In this document: one piece after another, positions 37,001 through 44,911 of the stretch | Layout: the number at the start of each line of letters is the position of its first letter | Numbering within the stretch: position 1 is the stretch's first letter | From: Anoxybacter fermentans | Lineage (GTDB): Bacteria > Bacillota > Halanaerobiia > DY22613 | DNA length: 64,000 bases | Reading direction: 5' to 3' | NCBI RefSeq assembly: GCF_003991135.1 | Contig: NZ_CP016379.1 | Coordinates: 1 to 64,000, forward strand | Position numbers and translations under genes: made by a program | The notes under the pieces: model-generated | Databases searched by the model: none | What the model was told of the DNA's origin: nothing | Seen by the model: only the letters and a program-made list of their open reading frames with translations

Positions 37001-37683
37001 GAGAATGGCAGATAAAAACAAAAGAAGGTTGGAAGAAGTCTTCTATTGATATAGCAGGGGATAATGTTATTCCTATTGTTGATGATGATTATTTTGAAGA
37101 TGATATCGTCAACCGATTTGTTGAGTTTGTTAAAGTTGTCTTTGGTGAGGAGACATTAGAGGAAAATTTGGACTATATAGCAGAAACCTTAGGAAAGAAA
37201 AGTAATGAAACTTCAAGACAGGCTATCAGAAGATACTTCTTAAAAGGTTTTTATAAAGACCATGTAAAAACATATAAAAAACGTCCGATTTACTGGCTTT
37301 TTGACAGTGGCAAAGAAAACGGATTTAAAGCGTTAATCTACATGCACCGCTATGATCCTTCTACTATTGCAAGAGTGCGGACCGATTATTTGCATAGATT
37401 GCAGAAAAAATACGAGGCAGAAATCAAGCATTTAGATATACTTATTGATTCAGATATATCAAAGAAAGAAGAAATAGTGGCTAGAAAAAGAAAAGAAAAG
37501 ATTATGAAACAAATTATGGAATGTAGAGTTTACGACCAGATCATAGCCCATATTGCCAATCAAAAAATTGAGATTGACCTGGATGATGGAGTTAAAGTCA
37601 ACTATGCCAAATTCCAGGGAGTAGAAATTCCCCAGGGAGAAGGCAAGAAACCTTTAAAAGCAAACCTATTGGCGGAGATATAA
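34045..37683 (+). CDS. pglX: BREX adenine-specific DNA methyltransferase PglX
   Basis: 1212 residues. Methylates adenine in host DNA at the BREX site and marks self. The SAM-binding motif DPAMGSGH starts at residue 329 and the catalytic motif NPPY is at 508-511. The region after NPPY to about residue 890, where target recognition lies, is much richer in A+T than the flanks, as if exchanged by recombination. The reading frame is intact. A gap of 70 nt with a T9 run precedes the type III cassette. Confidence 0.93.
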   Translation: MNKAAIKNFAIRARRKLIEEVTQKAYEIGITKDDIYDIETFEDGFRVKGRENSRIFKKYEIKQREKLIQNIKEKGFDQVMEEVAYTWFNRFIALRFMEVNNYLPTGVRVLSSIEKGKTEPDIIKEASNVDLEVDREIIYNLQINNKTEELYKYLLIKQCNQLGKIMPSVFEEISDYTELLLPDNLLSKDSVIRDLVESIEEYDWKIELDEEEQKLEEEKGEHGIEIIGWLYQYYISEKKDEVFAGLRKNKKITKENIPAATQLFTPKWIVKYMVENSLGRLWLESHPNEKLKEKWKYYLEEAEQDPEVKKQLEELKNPNLSPEDIKVLDPAMGSGHILVYAFDVLYDIYLSAGYSEREIPTLILEKNLYGLDIDDRAGQLAAFALLMKARSKNRRIFRYRPKLNLCSIQESNDIPREAVDYLVKEDENLRKDVEYLINIFHDAKEYGSILDVKEIDFDSIEKRLEEIRDVETLDLFELRYKEIILEKIPFLIKQGKIMSEKYCVVCTNPPYMGNRGMNNNLSDYLKKCFFDSKHDLYSVFIEKCIKYSCENMYISMITQHSWMFLSKFENIRKKIINNNIILSMVHLGTKAFEEIGGEVVQSTVFVIKKFNIQYYKTTYLKLTNYKNSAEKEKEFFNINNRYVTRNITFNKIPGSPIAYWINENFRNLFVTEKLLGEIEMPVEGIKTGNNNLFLRLWYEVNYNNIYHKIFNKNKSLYKWFPIAKGGDYRKWYGNNEYVVNWYNNGEELINYPNSTVSHKDLFFTDAITWSYICSYKISIRYLGKEYLYNNKGPCCYIRNQKNIFYLMALLNSVVGDTILNILAPTLDYKPGNLKNVPVKIIKDNKILNQIDLITKNCWEISKNDWDSFETSWDFKKHPLLTYKGNAPTVEEAFNNWSDFTEKQFNQLKANEEELNRIFIEIYGLQDELTPEVDDKDITIRKAARERDIKSFISYAVGCMFGRYSLDEEGLIYAGGDFKDYFKFENGEWQIKTKEGWKKSSIDIAGDNVIPIVDDDYFEDDIVNRFVEFVKVVFGEETLEENLDYIAETLGKKSNETSRQAIRRYFLKGFYKDHVKTYKKRPIYWLFDSGKENGFKALIYMHRYDPSTIARVRTDYLHRLQKKYEAEIKHLDILIDSDISKKEEIVARKRKEKIMKQIMECRVYDQIIAHIANQKIEIDLDDGVKVNYAKFQGVEIPQGEGKKPLKANLLAEI

Positions 37684-37753
37684 TTGCAGCCGAACGTTAT
37701 GCTTTTAAATTTTTTTTTACCAAATAAAAAATATTAGGCTGGAGGTGAGGAGT

Positions 37754-38842
37754 GTGAAAGACTATACGGTGAAAATTAAACCATTGACTCCTTTGTGGAC
37801 AGGAGATGCAAATAGAAGGGGCAATGCAGTGAGGGAGACAGGAATAATTGGCAGTTTACGGTGGTGGTACGAAGCTTTGGTAAAGGGATTAGGAGGAACT
37901 TCGTGTGATCCCACAGACATAAAATGTAATGGCGAGAATCACTGTGATGTCTGTGAACTTTTTGGTTGCACCGGCTGGGCAAGAAAGTTTAGGTTAGAGG
38001 TTAGTCTGGAGGGAGAGAATCCAAGTTGGGAATTTTTGGATGGAAAGATAGGTACCAGGCGAAAGCATAATAAAGTGAAAAAATTTCTTGTAAGAAATTT
38101 TTCCGGTTTTGTGACAAAAGGATTAATAGTTATTACTTTTATTCCTTTAAGAAAAATCGAATTAAGTGAATGGGAACTGTTAAACAGGACATTAAATATA
38201 ATTGAAGATTATGGGGCTCTGGGAGCACGGACTTCCCAGGGAAATGGAGTAATAAAGATTGTTGAGAATAATTTACCTGTAAAACAAAATAAAATTGATT
38301 TGGTTACAAAAGGGAAAAGTGTTGATCAACCTATTCTTAAAGATTTCTTTTTCTATAAATTTCGAATTAAATTTGCTGATACAATTGAAAATTTGATAAA
38401 GCTAAAGGTATTCTGGACACATGCACCTCTACATAATTCCTTCAAAGAAAATTGGGAGCAGTGGGAGAGAGCGTGGCACACATATGAATTTTTACCTATA
38501 GCTTTTCATGTAAGGGATGCTATAAGACCTCTCATTAAAGATAAGGCAGAGCGCCACAAGGTATTCGGAGAGTGTGGTAAAGGTTCTCGGGTTTTTGTTT
38601 CTCATGGTTATAAGATTGATGAAAAAAAGGTAGAAGTTAGAATATTCGGATATGGTGTTAATGAGGAAATAAAGAAAAAAATAAAGAATAATTTTAATAG
38701 ACAATTAAAAGAAAAACTGTTTCAAGAAAATGAGTGCATCCAAAAACTAAAAGATTGTTCATTACAAAAAGAAAAAACAGGAAAGGAAATAATTCAAGAA
38801 TTGAAAAATGAATTGGAGGTGGTGCTGGATGATGGTACATGA
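37754..38842 (+). CDS. Type III-B CRISPR RAMP protein Cmr1-like
   Basis: 362 residues. The N-terminal LTPLWTGDANRR and GIIGSLRWWYEALVKGLGG segments match Cmr1 (RAMP superfamily), followed by a Cys-rich insert and CELFGCTGWARKF. A glycine-rich loop, LGARTSQGNG, lies near residue 160. Cmr1 caps the target-binding end of Cmr effector complexes. I start it at the GTG at 37754, 8 nt after GGAGG. It opens the cassette inserted between pglX and pglZ and overlaps the next gene by 14 nt. Confidence 0.87.
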   Translation: MKDYTVKIKPLTPLWTGDANRRGNAVRETGIIGSLRWWYEALVKGLGGTSCDPTDIKCNGENHCDVCELFGCTGWARKFRLEVSLEGENPSWEFLDGKIGTRRKHNKVKKFLVRNFSGFVTKGLIVITFIPLRKIELSEWELLNRTLNIIEDYGALGARTSQGNGVIKIVENNLPVKQNKIDLVTKGKSVDQPILKDFFFYKFRIKFADTIENLIKLKVFWTHAPLHNSFKENWEQWERAWHTYEFLPIAFHVRDAIRPLIKDKAERHKVFGECGKGSRVFVSHGYKIDEKKVEVRIFGYGVNEEIKKKIKNNFNRQLKEKLFQENECIQKLKDCSLQKEKTGKEIIQELKNELEVVLDDGT

Positions 38843-39680
38843 TTATTATCTTTCGGTAGCCTATCTAGAAAACAAGCTGGATAAACAGAAAGTGGAACTT
38901 GGCAAAAAGAAGAAAGAGATGTTAAAAAATATAAGTAAAGATAAAAATTTTACCGAATTTTACCCTTCGTTTGATGATTTAAAATATTTGCCACAAAATT
39001 CTGTGCTTATAAAAATCTCTTTTACACTGAAAAAACCCTACATAAGTAAAAACGAGGGCGAGTTTCATATTGTTTACGTAAAAGAGAAGGATAAAAAAGA
39101 GGTTAAAATCTTTGAGAATCCAATTGTAAGGGATAAGTTTACCGGCTTATCTGTGGTGAGACCCACTGCCTGGAAGGGGCATTTGAGATTTGCTGCTGAA
39201 ATGGTTAAAAAAGACGAGACGGAAAAGAAAAAGATTATCAGAAGGCTTTTTGGATCAAAAACGGATGAAGATGAAGCATTAAAGGGAAGATTGTATTTCT
39301 TTTCTACTTTCTTTAGGAATGAATCTGAGAGAGATGTTATAACTCCCTTAAAGAGGGATACCAGGACTCCAGTGCCGAAAAGAGCGCCGATAAATCTAGA
39401 ACTGATGAAGATAGGTGCAAAAGGAGAGTTATATTTGCTTTATTTTCCATATCCAAAAGGGGAGAATTACAAAGATAGAGAAGTAGAAGAAGATCTAAAA
39501 TTTCTGGCCGAGGCCCTTAAATTGATGTTTTATACCTACGGTTTTTCAGCCAAAAAAACAGCTGGTTTTGGTGTGGTTGATCCAATAGATGAGGATAAAA
39601 TAGAGATTGTGCCGGAAAACTTTAAGGAATATTTTTCTGTTATTTACCGCCTTCATGATGGAAGAGAAGGAGGTGCTTGA
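38829..39680 (+). CDS. RAMP-superfamily protein (Cmr6-like?)
   Basis: 283 residues. RAMP features: an early strand with TAWKGHLRFAAEM (the substrate-loop Lys-Gly-x-Leu-Arg) and a C-terminal glycine-rich loop, YGFSAKKTAGFG. The G-x-S/G-A-K-K/T-A-G-x-G pattern is closest to Cmr6, but the family is too divergent for a firm name. It overlaps Cmr1 by 14 nt and ends one base before the Csx11 start, so it belongs to one complex. The ATG at 38829 follows GGAGGTGG. Confidence 0.72.
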   Translation: MMVHDYYLSVAYLENKLDKQKVELGKKKKEMLKNISKDKNFTEFYPSFDDLKYLPQNSVLIKISFTLKKPYISKNEGEFHIVYVKEKDKKEVKIFENPIVRDKFTGLSVVRPTAWKGHLRFAAEMVKKDETEKKKIIRRLFGSKTDEDEALKGRLYFFSTFFRNESERDVITPLKRDTRTPVPKRAPINLELMKIGAKGELYLLYFPYPKGENYKDREVEEDLKFLAEALKLMFYTYGFSAKKTAGFGVVDPIDEDKIEIVPENFKEYFSVIYRLHDGREGGA

Positions 39681-39681
39681 A

Positions 39682-42591
39682 ATGGCGGTAGGGGAAATGC
39701 TAAAAAAAATTAAAGAGGAACAGCCTCAAATCTTAACTGGGGAAATAGGTGCCCTACTGCATGATATTGGCAAGTGCCATCCTGATTTTATATGGAAAAA
39801 CTCTCGAGAGGGTGGAAAGGATTTTCAACACGGAAAAATTGATAAATTTCTCAAATTTGAACTGGTGGATTTGCTACGACATAGGAAATTCAGCTTTGGA
39901 AGTAAGGAGAAACTTTCTGACATCTATTCTGTCATAACCGAACATCATAATGATAGTTATAGTAATGACTTAATTAATTTAGTGCGAAATTGCGACCAAC
40001 TTGATTCGGCTGACGACAAAGGTGTAGTGCGGAAGGAACAATCTATAAATAGTATAATCATCAGTACTCCATTCGGTTATCCAAAAGAAATAGTAGACTT
40101 AAACGGCCTTAAAAGTCGACTGAGTGAGCTAGAAGAAAGATTAATAGGGATACTTAAGGATTATATTGCTAGCAGAATATCTTTAAGAGAATTTCGAAAA
40201 TTAATAATGGATAATCTCAAGGTAACCTTTTCTCATGCCCTGGGAGAAACCAGAATTCCAGCAAATGATGTGACATTATGGGACCATTCCTATTCAACTG
40301 CTTCACTTTTTAAATCCGTATTGTGTTACATAGTCTTAAGTGAAGACTCTGATTTAAAGGGGTTAAAGTGGAGAATTTTTGGTGTATGCTGGGATGGATT
40401 AGGGTTTATTGAAAAAGGGAGAAAAATTGCCGACATCCTGACCCGCAGACAGATTATTAAGGATATCAAGGAAAAATTAAAAGAAATGTTTGAAGTTGAG
40501 TACCCTGTTGGAAATGCAGTATACGAAGATATAAATGGGATATATTTTACCTTTCCTGCCTTGGAAGAGAGCAAGGCAGTACGGCTTGCACGTGAATGTG
40601 CAAGTGTTGGATTGAAGGAAATATTTCAAATAAGCGATCAGGAAATATGGCCCTTTTTCACTTTAAGCAGAGCTTCTCGAAGCCTTACTATTCTTGGTAG
40701 AGAATTGAAGTTTGCTTCGGAAAAGAGAAATATACCAAAAATGAGCCCTACTCTTTTTGTAAAAGGAGAAGAAAGTAGAGAAAGTAAACAAGAGTTAATA
40801 GATTATTCTCTAGAAATATTGCTTAAACAAGAAGAAATATGTAAAGAGAATGAAAACTGTAAAAAATATTGTGATATTTGTCCTATTTGCAAGATAAGAA
40901 GTAAAGATCACAAGAAAGAAATGTGTATTAAATGTAATGAAAGACGAAAAGGAAGACTGAACAGCTGGCTGGAAAATAGGATAGACAGAACCATCTGGAC
41001 AGATGAAGTTGCCGACATAAACAATCGTGTGGCTCTTCTTACTTTAAGTTTCAACCTAGATAAATGGCTGGATGGAAAGCTGGTAGAAACTATTTATTCC
41101 CAAACCTTTGAAGATTGGAGAAATGGTAAAAAGTATCAAAAGAAAAAAATAATAAATATTTTAAATAGTTATAACATTGAACAACCAGGGGATTCTTACA
41201 TAAATGCTTTAAAAATAGCAGAGTGGATAAGCAAAAATCCTTTTAGAACAGAGGTAAAACCTTTGTTAGAATGCTTTTTGGAAGATGGAAGTTTAAATAA
41301 TATACATACAATTGATGTTATTCATAATCCACAAACGATATTAACTTATTTCTTTACCCAAAACCCTTCACCCGCTCGGCTGTCGAGGATTTGGCAGGAA
41401 ACCGGGGAATTTTGGGCTGAGGTTCTAAAGAGATTGACATCAGGGACAAGGTGGAAGAGACTGCGGTTTGAAATAGATTTTTCACAGTTAAAATTGAAAA
41501 AAGATATTGAAAAAAATACCCCCTACATTCTGAAATTTAATGATTTAGAGCCGGATACTCTGCTTGTTTTGCACACTGAAAAAGGCAAGTTTTTCACTAT
41601 AGAATCGCTTGAGAAGTTCAGCACAGGAGAAGTAAAAGGCCTGGCAGCGGTGCAAAAGATGTTAAAAGAAGAAGGTTTTTGCTGGCTTGCCCGGGAAGAT
41701 AACCCTGCCGAAAATTTGCTTGTTGAAAATAAAGCAAGTAAACAGTCTGTAGAGGAGAATAATTTCGTTGCAGAAGACTACTATCCTTTTATTGAAATAG
41801 TAAGAACTCCTTTATTGTTTCAGATCATAGTTCCAGCCCTTGATGCTGTAAAAATTTTGGAAATGATAACAACCATGTTTAATGAGAGGTTTGGAAAGGT
41901 TATCGGAAAACTACCACTAAATGCAGGGCTGCTGGTGGCTAACAGGAAATTCCCCTTATATCTGCTGCTTGAAGCAGGAAAAAGAGTCTTACGGAGCAAG
42001 GAATTCCAGGAGCCAGTATTGCTGGACCCGTGGTGGGATATCAGCAATGTGAAAAAAGATAAGTTTTACAGTTTTTACCCCCTGAAAAAACTTAATGGAG
42101 ATGAGCATTACACCCTGGATGATATTGTTCCTCTTTCTAAGGGAAAAGCATATGCATTATATCCCGGTTACTTTGATTTTGAACTGTTGGGTGGCAATGA
42201 AGATCGGTATAAGCTTGCATATAAGGATAAAAGGCGTGTTCAGGAGGATTATAAACTGTTTTCAAGGAGGCCATATTACCTTTATCAATTCAAACAAATG
42301 GTGGATTTATGGGAGATATTAAGAAATAACCTTTCGACTACTCAGATTAACTTTATTGAACGGGCAATTACAGAAAAGATAAAAGAGTGGAAAGGAGTTG
42401 AAGATTTCTGTAAAAAAGATGTTTTCAGGGGATATGTAACAGCAACTTTACAGGATGCTTTCGGAGACAGGTGGTTTAAATTACGTGAGGAGACGCGTTG
42501 TTTTATATTGAATTCTGCTATGAATAATCTTTTGCTTGATACTATTATGCTTTTCAGGCACGTAATCAAAGACAGGGAGGTAGATGTGTAA
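39682..42591 (+). CDS. csx11: Csx11/Cas10-like large subunit with HD domain
   Basis: 969 residues. The N-terminal HD nuclease domain has LLHDIGKCH (His27-Asp28), TEHH and CDQLDSADD. A Cys cluster at about 393-430 (CDICPICK ... CIKCNER) is the zinc finger typical of Cas10. The C-terminal part (RTPLLFQIIVPALDAV..., YPGYFDFELLGG) matches my memory of Csx11, a divergent Cas10. I see no GGDD in the palm-like region; GGNED near the end is not in that context. DNA cutting by HD is therefore plausible, cyclic-oligoadenylate synthesis is not. The start has AAGGAGGTG; the stop overlaps cmr4 by 1 nt. Confidence 0.82.
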   Translation: MAVGEMLKKIKEEQPQILTGEIGALLHDIGKCHPDFIWKNSREGGKDFQHGKIDKFLKFELVDLLRHRKFSFGSKEKLSDIYSVITEHHNDSYSNDLINLVRNCDQLDSADDKGVVRKEQSINSIIISTPFGYPKEIVDLNGLKSRLSELEERLIGILKDYIASRISLREFRKLIMDNLKVTFSHALGETRIPANDVTLWDHSYSTASLFKSVLCYIVLSEDSDLKGLKWRIFGVCWDGLGFIEKGRKIADILTRRQIIKDIKEKLKEMFEVEYPVGNAVYEDINGIYFTFPALEESKAVRLARECASVGLKEIFQISDQEIWPFFTLSRASRSLTILGRELKFASEKRNIPKMSPTLFVKGEESRESKQELIDYSLEILLKQEEICKENENCKKYCDICPICKIRSKDHKKEMCIKCNERRKGRLNSWLENRIDRTIWTDEVADINNRVALLTLSFNLDKWLDGKLVETIYSQTFEDWRNGKKYQKKKIINILNSYNIEQPGDSYINALKIAEWISKNPFRTEVKPLLECFLEDGSLNNIHTIDVIHNPQTILTYFFTQNPSPARLSRIWQETGEFWAEVLKRLTSGTRWKRLRFEIDFSQLKLKKDIEKNTPYILKFNDLEPDTLLVLHTEKGKFFTIESLEKFSTGEVKGLAAVQKMLKEEGFCWLAREDNPAENLLVENKASKQSVEENNFVAEDYYPFIEIVRTPLLFQIIVPALDAVKILEMITTMFNERFGKVIGKLPLNAGLLVANRKFPLYLLLEAGKRVLRSKEFQEPVLLDPWWDISNVKKDKFYSFYPLKKLNGDEHYTLDDIVPLSKGKAYALYPGYFDFELLGGNEDRYKLAYKDKRRVQEDYKLFSRRPYYLYQFKQMVDLWEILRNNLSTTQINFIERAITEKIKEWKGVEDFCKKDVFRGYVTATLQDAFGDRWFKLREETRCFILNSAMNNLLLDTIMLFRHVIKDREVDV

Positions 42592-43520
42592 TGGAAATAA
42601 GAAAATATCTTGGAAAAGCTCTTGACCCCATTCATATAGGGGCGGGAGGATATAGACTGGGCCGGGTGGACAATACTATCGTCAGGGAGCCGGCGACAGA
42701 TGTACCTAAGATACCCGGCACTTCCCTGGCAGGAGCGATAAGAGAATACGCAACTTTTTATCTGCAGGAAAAAGATGAAAAATGCAAAAACCAAAACGAC
42801 GAGGGGGAAAAAAGAAGGTGTGCTGAAGAAAAGGCAAAAGAATATTTTGGCGACGAAAAAAGGCAAGGAATGCTGCGGTTTTATGACGCCCAGATTCTTT
42901 TTTTTCCTGTATCGTCTATCAATGGTACTGTCTGGATAACTACTAAAGATTTGATTAAATATTGGTTGGGTGATATAAAAAATTCTGATGGAGAAGAAAT
43001 AAAAATTCCGAGAGACATTGAAGATGAAGCCTATATCATCAGATGGGTTAATGATAAAAAACCGGACAAACTAAACCTTGGCTGGCTTTTATTAGTAGTC
43101 GGGAGCCAGTTTAACGATGATAATTCAGAGATTATTACGCTTCCTTTAGAGCTAAAAGATTTTATCAAAAAAATCGTATTAGTTTCTGATAAGCTATTTT
43201 CCCACATAGTAAATGACAATCTTGAGGTAAGGACTTCTGTTAGAATTGATTCCACAACAGGAACTGCAGCAGAAGGGGCCCTCTTTACTTACGAGGCTAT
43301 ACCGAGGGGGACAGTGTTTGGTTTTGAAATAATTGAAGATAAACGTCGAGGTGAGAAGAATGAAGTTGATGGAATGATAAAGGCAGCTTTTAAATATTTA
43401 AAGCTCCTTGGTGTCGGAGGAATGGGAACCCGGGGGTTTGGGAGGCTTGAAATATTGTGGCCACCTGTCGACAGCGAGAAAAAGATTGAGAAAAGGGAAG
43501 GTGAAGGCGATAATGACTAA
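42591..43520 (+). CDS. cmr4: Type III-B CRISPR RAMP protein Cmr4
   Basis: 309 residues. The backbone RAMP of Cmr complexes; several copies line the guide RNA and cut target RNA every six nucleotides. PIHIGAGG, IPGTSLAGAIRE and the C-terminal GVGGMGTRGFGRLE are standard. Asp27 in GRVDNTIVRE sits where the catalytic Asp of Cmr4 lies, so RNA cleavage is probably retained. It starts inside the stop of the large-subunit gene (TAATG) and overlaps cmr5 by 8 nt. Confidence 0.9.
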   Translation: MEIRKYLGKALDPIHIGAGGYRLGRVDNTIVREPATDVPKIPGTSLAGAIREYATFYLQEKDEKCKNQNDEGEKRRCAEEKAKEYFGDEKRQGMLRFYDAQILFFPVSSINGTVWITTKDLIKYWLGDIKNSDGEEIKIPRDIEDEAYIIRWVNDKKPDKLNLGWLLLVVGSQFNDDNSEIITLPLELKDFIKKIVLVSDKLFSHIVNDNLEVRTSVRIDSTTGTAAEGALFTYEAIPRGTVFGFEIIEDKRRGEKNEVDGMIKAAFKYLKLLGVGGMGTRGFGRLEILWPPVDSEKKIEKREGEGDND

Positions 43521-43911
43521 TCTTGATTATTATTGCATGAAGTATGGTCAGAAAATAGGAAGTATGGGAGATGAAAAGAAAGTCAAGGAGATTCTTAATA
43601 ATATCCGAAAAGCTTTAGGCGTTCTTAAAGAAGATGGAATATATGCAATGTTTTTGTGGCTTGAAGATAAAGATAAAGGGAAGATTAGAAAGCAAGGGCT
43701 TTTACCTTTATTGAATGACGGTAATATAAAAACAATGTTTATTGACAAAAAAGATAACTTTTCTGAGACTTTTGAAGGTTTATGTTCAACAATTAAAGAT
43801 ATAGCAAAGGATATAGATAAAGTTTTATTACTAAAAAAAATTTTGGAGCGCACTCTGACTTATGCTTTGTATCACGCTAAAGTCAGGGCGGGTGAAAAAA
43901 ATGTGGACTAA
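43513..43911 (+). CDS. cmr5: Small subunit Cmr5-like (Cas11 group)
   Basis: 132 residues, almost entirely helical, with a Lys-rich surface. Length, helix content and place between Cmr4 and the last RAMP identify it as the small subunit that forms the second filament of a type III complex (IRKALGVLKEDGIYAMFLWLE and KVRAGEK at the end). Overlaps both neighbours (8 nt and 11 nt). The start at 43513 follows GAAGGTGA. Confidence 0.8.
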   Translation: MTNLDYYCMKYGQKIGSMGDEKKVKEILNNIRKALGVLKEDGIYAMFLWLEDKDKGKIRKQGLLPLLNDGNIKTMFIDKKDNFSETFEGLCSTIKDIAKDIDKVLLLKKILERTLTYALYHAKVRAGEKNVD

Positions 43912-44887
43912 ACTTGAATTGATATATGAGTTGGATAGTCCTTTGCATATAGGTTACCTGCCGTTTACAGGTTCTGTCGTATCTCCTACTAGGTACTATG
44001 TTCCCGGCAAAAATTTATGGGGTGCTGTAACGAGGCTGGCTACGGAATATCTGTTTGCAGAACCTACAGGAGAAGATTACCGGCGGGTTGGAGAGGAAGT
44101 TAAAAAACATTTCCGGTTTTCTTATTTCTATATTCTTGATGGGGAAACGATATATTACCCCTGTTACAGTGAAGAGGGATTGATTTATGGAAATGAAGAA
44201 AAAATAACTAAAGCCGAATTTGAATACAGATTTATTGGGAGCAGGGTCTCAACGGCCATTGACAGGGAGTTGGGTTCAGCAAAGCATGAAAGCCTGCATG
44301 AGATCGAATTTATAAATCACAAATACATGGATAAAAAAGGTAATATCAAGAACACCAAAATTATCGGGGCTGTTTGGGTAAATGGGTCCGCTAGGCTGCC
44401 TTTACAGGATAGAAATGTAGAGTTTAAAATTAAAGATGATGGGGTATATGTTGACCATTTTAATCTATTGCAAGAGCTAATCCTTGGGGGAGAGCAGAAT
44501 TACGGTTTTGGTAGAGTAAGACTTTACTGTATAAACAAGGGTAAGAATATGTTTCCCGTAGAAGATAATTTAAATAAAGATAAAATAATAGTAACCGTAA
44601 AAAAGGGTAACCCTGTTCTTTCTCATGTTAAAATTATTAACAACTACAAAAACAACAAATTAATCCCCTTTCGGGGAGATATAGAACTGTTAAGCGGCAG
44701 GGAATACTCTAATAAAGAAAAAGAACGATTTAAAGAAGCTGGTAAACGTATTGTTCCGCCAGAGTATTATTTTTCTCCTGGAACAGTTTTTTTGATGGAT
44801 GATCAAGATGATAAGGATGGAGAAGAGTTTATTCTGAGCTGGAGTGGAATTATGGATAGAAAAGTTTCAGAGAATAATTCAGATTGA
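43901..44887 (+). CDS. RAMP-superfamily protein (Cas5-group or Cmr6/Cmr3 position)
   Basis: 328 residues. RAMP signs: YELDSPLHIGYLPFTGS near the start, YYVPGKNLWGAVTRLATEYL as the P-G-x-x-L/W-G segment, and ILGGEQNYGFGRVRL as the glycine-rich loop. It completes the six-gene effector set. With Cmr1, Cmr4 and Cmr5 assigned, this and the gene at 38829 must fill the Cmr3 and Cmr6 roles, but I cannot say which is which. Starts 11 nt inside cmr5; pglZ follows after 24 nt. Confidence 0.72.
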   Translation: MWTKLELIYELDSPLHIGYLPFTGSVVSPTRYYVPGKNLWGAVTRLATEYLFAEPTGEDYRRVGEEVKKHFRFSYFYILDGETIYYPCYSEEGLIYGNEEKITKAEFEYRFIGSRVSTAIDRELGSAKHESLHEIEFINHKYMDKKGNIKNTKIIGAVWVNGSARLPLQDRNVEFKIKDDGVYVDHFNLLQELILGGEQNYGFGRVRLYCINKGKNMFPVEDNLNKDKIIVTVKKGNPVLSHVKIINNYKNNKLIPFRGDIELLSGREYSNKEKERFKEAGKRIVPPEYYFSPGTVFLMDDQDDKDGEEFILSWSGIMDRKVSENNSD

Positions 44888-44911
44888 TTTGAATACAGGT
44901 GGGTGACTAAA

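Noticed and set aside
42145-42225. GGNED near the C-terminus of the Csx11-like protein as a cyclase (GGDD) motif
   Set aside because: It lies in a beta-rich tail after the palm-like region and lacks the flanking hydrophobic strand pattern expected of the Cas10 site.
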